In this document: positions 61,515 through 64,000 of the stretch, piece after piece
Numbering within the stretch: the first letter of the stretch is position 1
Layout of the letters: every line of letters begins with the position of its first letter
Source: Haematococcus lacustris
Lineage: Eukaryota > Chlorophyta > Chlorophyceae > Chlamydomonadales > Haematococcaceae
Length of the DNA: 64,000 nucleotides
Assembly: GCA_030144725.1 (NCBI GenBank)
Contig: JASKMD010000024.1
Location: forward strand, 203,390-267,389
Direction of reading: 5' to 3'
Translations under genes and position numbers: made by a program
Notes under the pieces: model-generated
The model's input: only the letters and a program-made list of their open reading frames with translations
Database searches by the model: none
What the model was told of the DNA's origin: nothing

Positions 61515-62626
61515 AGGCACTGAACGCACTGAACCGTGCACTGAACGCACTGAATTGTGCACTGAGCGCACTGAACATTGCACTGAACGCACTGAACCGT
61601 GCACTGAACGCACTGAACCGTGCACTGAACGCACTGAACCTCGCACTGAACGCACTGAACATAGGACTGAACGCACTGAACATTGGACTGAACGCACTGA
61701 ATTGTGCACTGAACGCACTGAACATTGCACTGAACGCACTGAACCTCGCACTGAACGCACTGAACCTCGAACTGAACGCACTGAACCGTGCACTGAACGC
61801 ACTGAACCGTGCACTAAACGCACTGAACCGTGCACTAAACGCACTGAACCATGCACTGAACGCACTGAACATAGGACTGAACGCACTGAACCGTGCACTG
61901 AACGCACTGAACCTTGGACTGAACGCACTGAATTGTGCACTGAACGCACTAAACATTGCACTGAACGCACTGAATTGTGCACTGAACGCACTGAACATAG
62001 GACTGAACGCACTGAACCGTGCACTGAACGCACTGAACCGTGCACTGAACGCACTGAACCGTGCACTGAACGCACTGAACATGGCACTGAACGCACTGAA
62101 CATTGCACTAAACGCACTGAACATAGGACTGAACGCACTGAACATTGGACTGAACGCACTGAATTGTGCACTGAACGCACTGTACATTGCACTGAACGCA
62201 CTGAACCTTGCACTGAACGCACTGAACCTCGAACTGAACGCACTGAACCGTGCACTGAACGCACTGAATCGTGCACTGAACGCACTGAACCATGCACTGA
62301 ACGCACTGAACATAGGACTGAACGCACTGAACCGTGCACTGAACGCACTGAACTTTGGACTGAACGCACTGAATTGTGCACTGAACGCACTGAACATTGC
62401 ACTGAACGCACTGAACGTTGGACTGAATGCACTGAACATAGGACTGATCGCACTGAACATAGGACTGAACGCACTGAATCGTGCACTGAACGCACTGAAC
62501 CTTGGACTGAACGCACTGAATTGTGCACTGAACGCACTGAACATTGCACTGAACGCACTGAACATTGCACTGAACGCACTGAACCGCGCACTGAACGCAC
62601 TGAATTGTGCACTGAACGCACTGAAC
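61515..62626 (-). repeat. GCACTGAAC minisatellite array (right flank of transposon)
   Basis: CACTGAACGCACTGAAC units with variable spacer words (CGTG, ATTG, TTGG, ATAG), 17-18 bp period. It is the reverse complement of the left array at 52047-53672. More regular than the left array. Open frames through it on both strands are artefacts. Confidence 0.95.
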
Positions 62627-62991
62627 ATCCCCCCCCATCACCTCCTCCGCCACCTCCCCCTCCACCTCCCCCGCCACCCCCGCCTCCCCTCCCGCCGTCA
62701 ACATCCTCGCCTGCTCCCCCAGCGCTCTCATTGTAATCCCCATCACCGGCTCCCCTGAAAACCTCATCGCCTCCCTCACCACCATGGCCCCCACTCCCAT
62801 CGCCTTGACTCGATCCTTCCCCCCTCCTTTGGGTGCTGTGGCGTTCTCCCTCCTCATCTGCCCCACCCACAGCCACACCACGTAACCCAACATCCCGACC
62901 ATTCCCTCCGCCTGCACCCCTCACTCCCACATACTCATCAACCCCTTCCCTGCTGCAGCTGCCAAGAGACACCTGAGGAACATCAACACAC

Positions 62992-63708
62992 ATGCCATTT
63001 AGACACACATACACACAGGACATCAAGAACCAGGGAACCGTGAACACAGCTAAGCTGGATCTGGTGTGTGACAGACTGCAGCAACTGTGGGACATTGTGC
63101 GAGGCAAAGAGGGGGAGAAGAAGGAGGAGAGCCATGTTCCTAAGGTTAGTACCAAGCATGATAACCATCCCACAATAACATTTAAGAGCAAAGGTATTGA
63201 TGGTACTGTTTGACCTTCATAGGGCTTCTGTGTATGCCATTGGTGCAGGTTGACGACCCAACACTGAAGAAGGGCCCTGACACCGAGTGGCAGCTGCCTA
63301 AGTTTCAGGATAAAGCAGTTCATGTGTGGCAACCCGGGCAGGAGAAGGAGTTCAAGGCCACTGTCCGCAGCGATGGCTATGCTGTGATGAAAGTGGGGGA
63401 GGAGTTTATGCCTAGCCGCATGGAGCTGTGGGCCTTGTTGGAGCTGACCATGAGCTATGCAGACATCATCTTCAAGGAGGGCGCCATCAACCGCGAGGGG
63501 GAGGTACGGACACAGAGGCGCAAGACAAGCAATGTGAGTATAGGTAGCGTCCACGACTAGCCCTAGCCCTAGCCCTAGCCCTAGCCCTGTCCCTAGCCCT
63601 AGCCCTAGCCCTAGCCCTAACCCTAACCCAACCCCATTCCCACTTCCAAGCCTAGCCCTAGCCCTAGCCCTAGCCCTAGCCCTAGCCCTAGCCCTAGCCC
63701 TAGCCCTA

Positions 63709-63749
<41 letters not shown>

Positions 63750-64000
63750 AGCCCTAGCCCTAGCCCTAGCCCTAGCCCTAGCCCTAGCCCTAGCCCTAGC
63801 CCTAGCCCTAGCCCTAGCCCTAGCCCTAGCCCTAGCCCTAGCCCTAGCCCTAGCCCTAGCCCTAGCCCTAGCCCTAGCCCTAACCCTAGCCCTAGCCCTA
63901 GCCCTAGCCCTAGCCCTAACCCTAACCCAACCCTAACCCAAACCCTCACCCAACAAGACTCTCTATGCTGACATGCTTGCAGGTGGTGGTCACGGAGTAC
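62992..64000 (+). CDS. Second copy of the dioxygenase-like gene, 5' part only
   Basis: Exons at 62992 (or 63019)-63144, 63249-63533 and from 63983 to the window edge. They are identical in frame and sequence to the first three exons of the gene at 58956. The putative catalytic part lies beyond the window. The upstream minus-strand sequence of this copy has no full transposase, because the array at 61515-62626 replaces it. Confidence 0.7.
63557..63954 (+). repeat. (CCCTAG)n intronic array, second copy
   Basis: Same array as 59521-59930, including the CCCTGT block and the CCAACCCCATTCCCACTTCC spacer, with one hexamer less. Confidence 0.95.

Larger units (their letters stand above)
62629..64000 (+). 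repeat. Second copy of the 58593-59970 segment (tandem duplication, 4036-bp period)
   Basis: From the C-run on, the sequence repeats 58593 onward at an offset of 4036, falling to 4030 after the CCCTAG array (one hexamer fewer). By eye no other difference was found. It runs off the window. Confidence 0.97.

Noticed and set aside
61370..63554. Open frames of 377 to 802 codons with ALNALN, TERTEP or FSAFSA repeats
   Set aside because: Artefacts of the 17-18 bp minisatellite, which is open in several frames on both strands.

Overview
The window looks like nuclear DNA of a unicellular green alga, probably volvocalean (Chlamydomonas/Haematococcus-like). The evidence is GC-rich coding sequence, many short exons with GT-AG and some GC-AG introns, Ala/Gln-rich proteins, very abundant simple repeats, TGTAA polyadenylation-like signals, and algal/plant protein families. 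The species cannot be fixed from sequence alone. A 500-base run of N marks an assembly gap at 10546-11045.

Left part (1-33 kb), host genes. On the minus strand are an EB1-type microtubule plus-end protein (480-1187), a complete casein kinase 2 alpha subunit (3406-7003) and a raffinose synthase/alkaline alpha-galactosidase family gene (8335-24010). A 6.3-kb intron of the last gene (16531-22865) contains an entire gene on the opposite strand, a MAD1 spindle-checkpoint homologue (17102-22169). Head-to-head with the raffinose-synthase gene is a secreted 5'-nucleotidase (25215-32803), whose signal-peptide first exon is duplicated in tandem. I reconstructed the exon phases of all these genes by hand, and they close without frameshifts.

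Middle (33-52 kb), repeat-rich. It holds 2370 bp of perfect CGGGG repeats (35496-37865), a foldback element, and an ACT-domain dual-specificity kinase of the STY8/17/46 type (39648-42533, minus). It also holds a TnpB-like Fanzor nuclease gene or remnant (44340-46900, minus) with a probable upstream exon at 51.8 kb. Between the Fanzor pieces lie arrays of the palindrome CTACAGTACTGTAG and several other tandem arrays.

Right part (52-64 kb), a large DNA transposon candidate. A multi-exon transposase of TNP2/Plavaka (CACTA superfamily) type runs on the minus strand (53830-58881). A divergent gene on the plus strand (58956-61362) carries what looks like an Fe(II)/2-oxoglutarate dioxygenase core (HxD...H...R). 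The pair is flanked by long arrays of one minisatellite in inverted orientation (TTCAGTGC on the left, GCACTGAA on the right). One intron in each gene is filled with CCCTAG repeats in the sense orientation. The dioxygenase end is duplicated in tandem with a 4036-bp period and runs off the window. This two-gene, repeat-bounded element is the best candidate for an undescribed system here.
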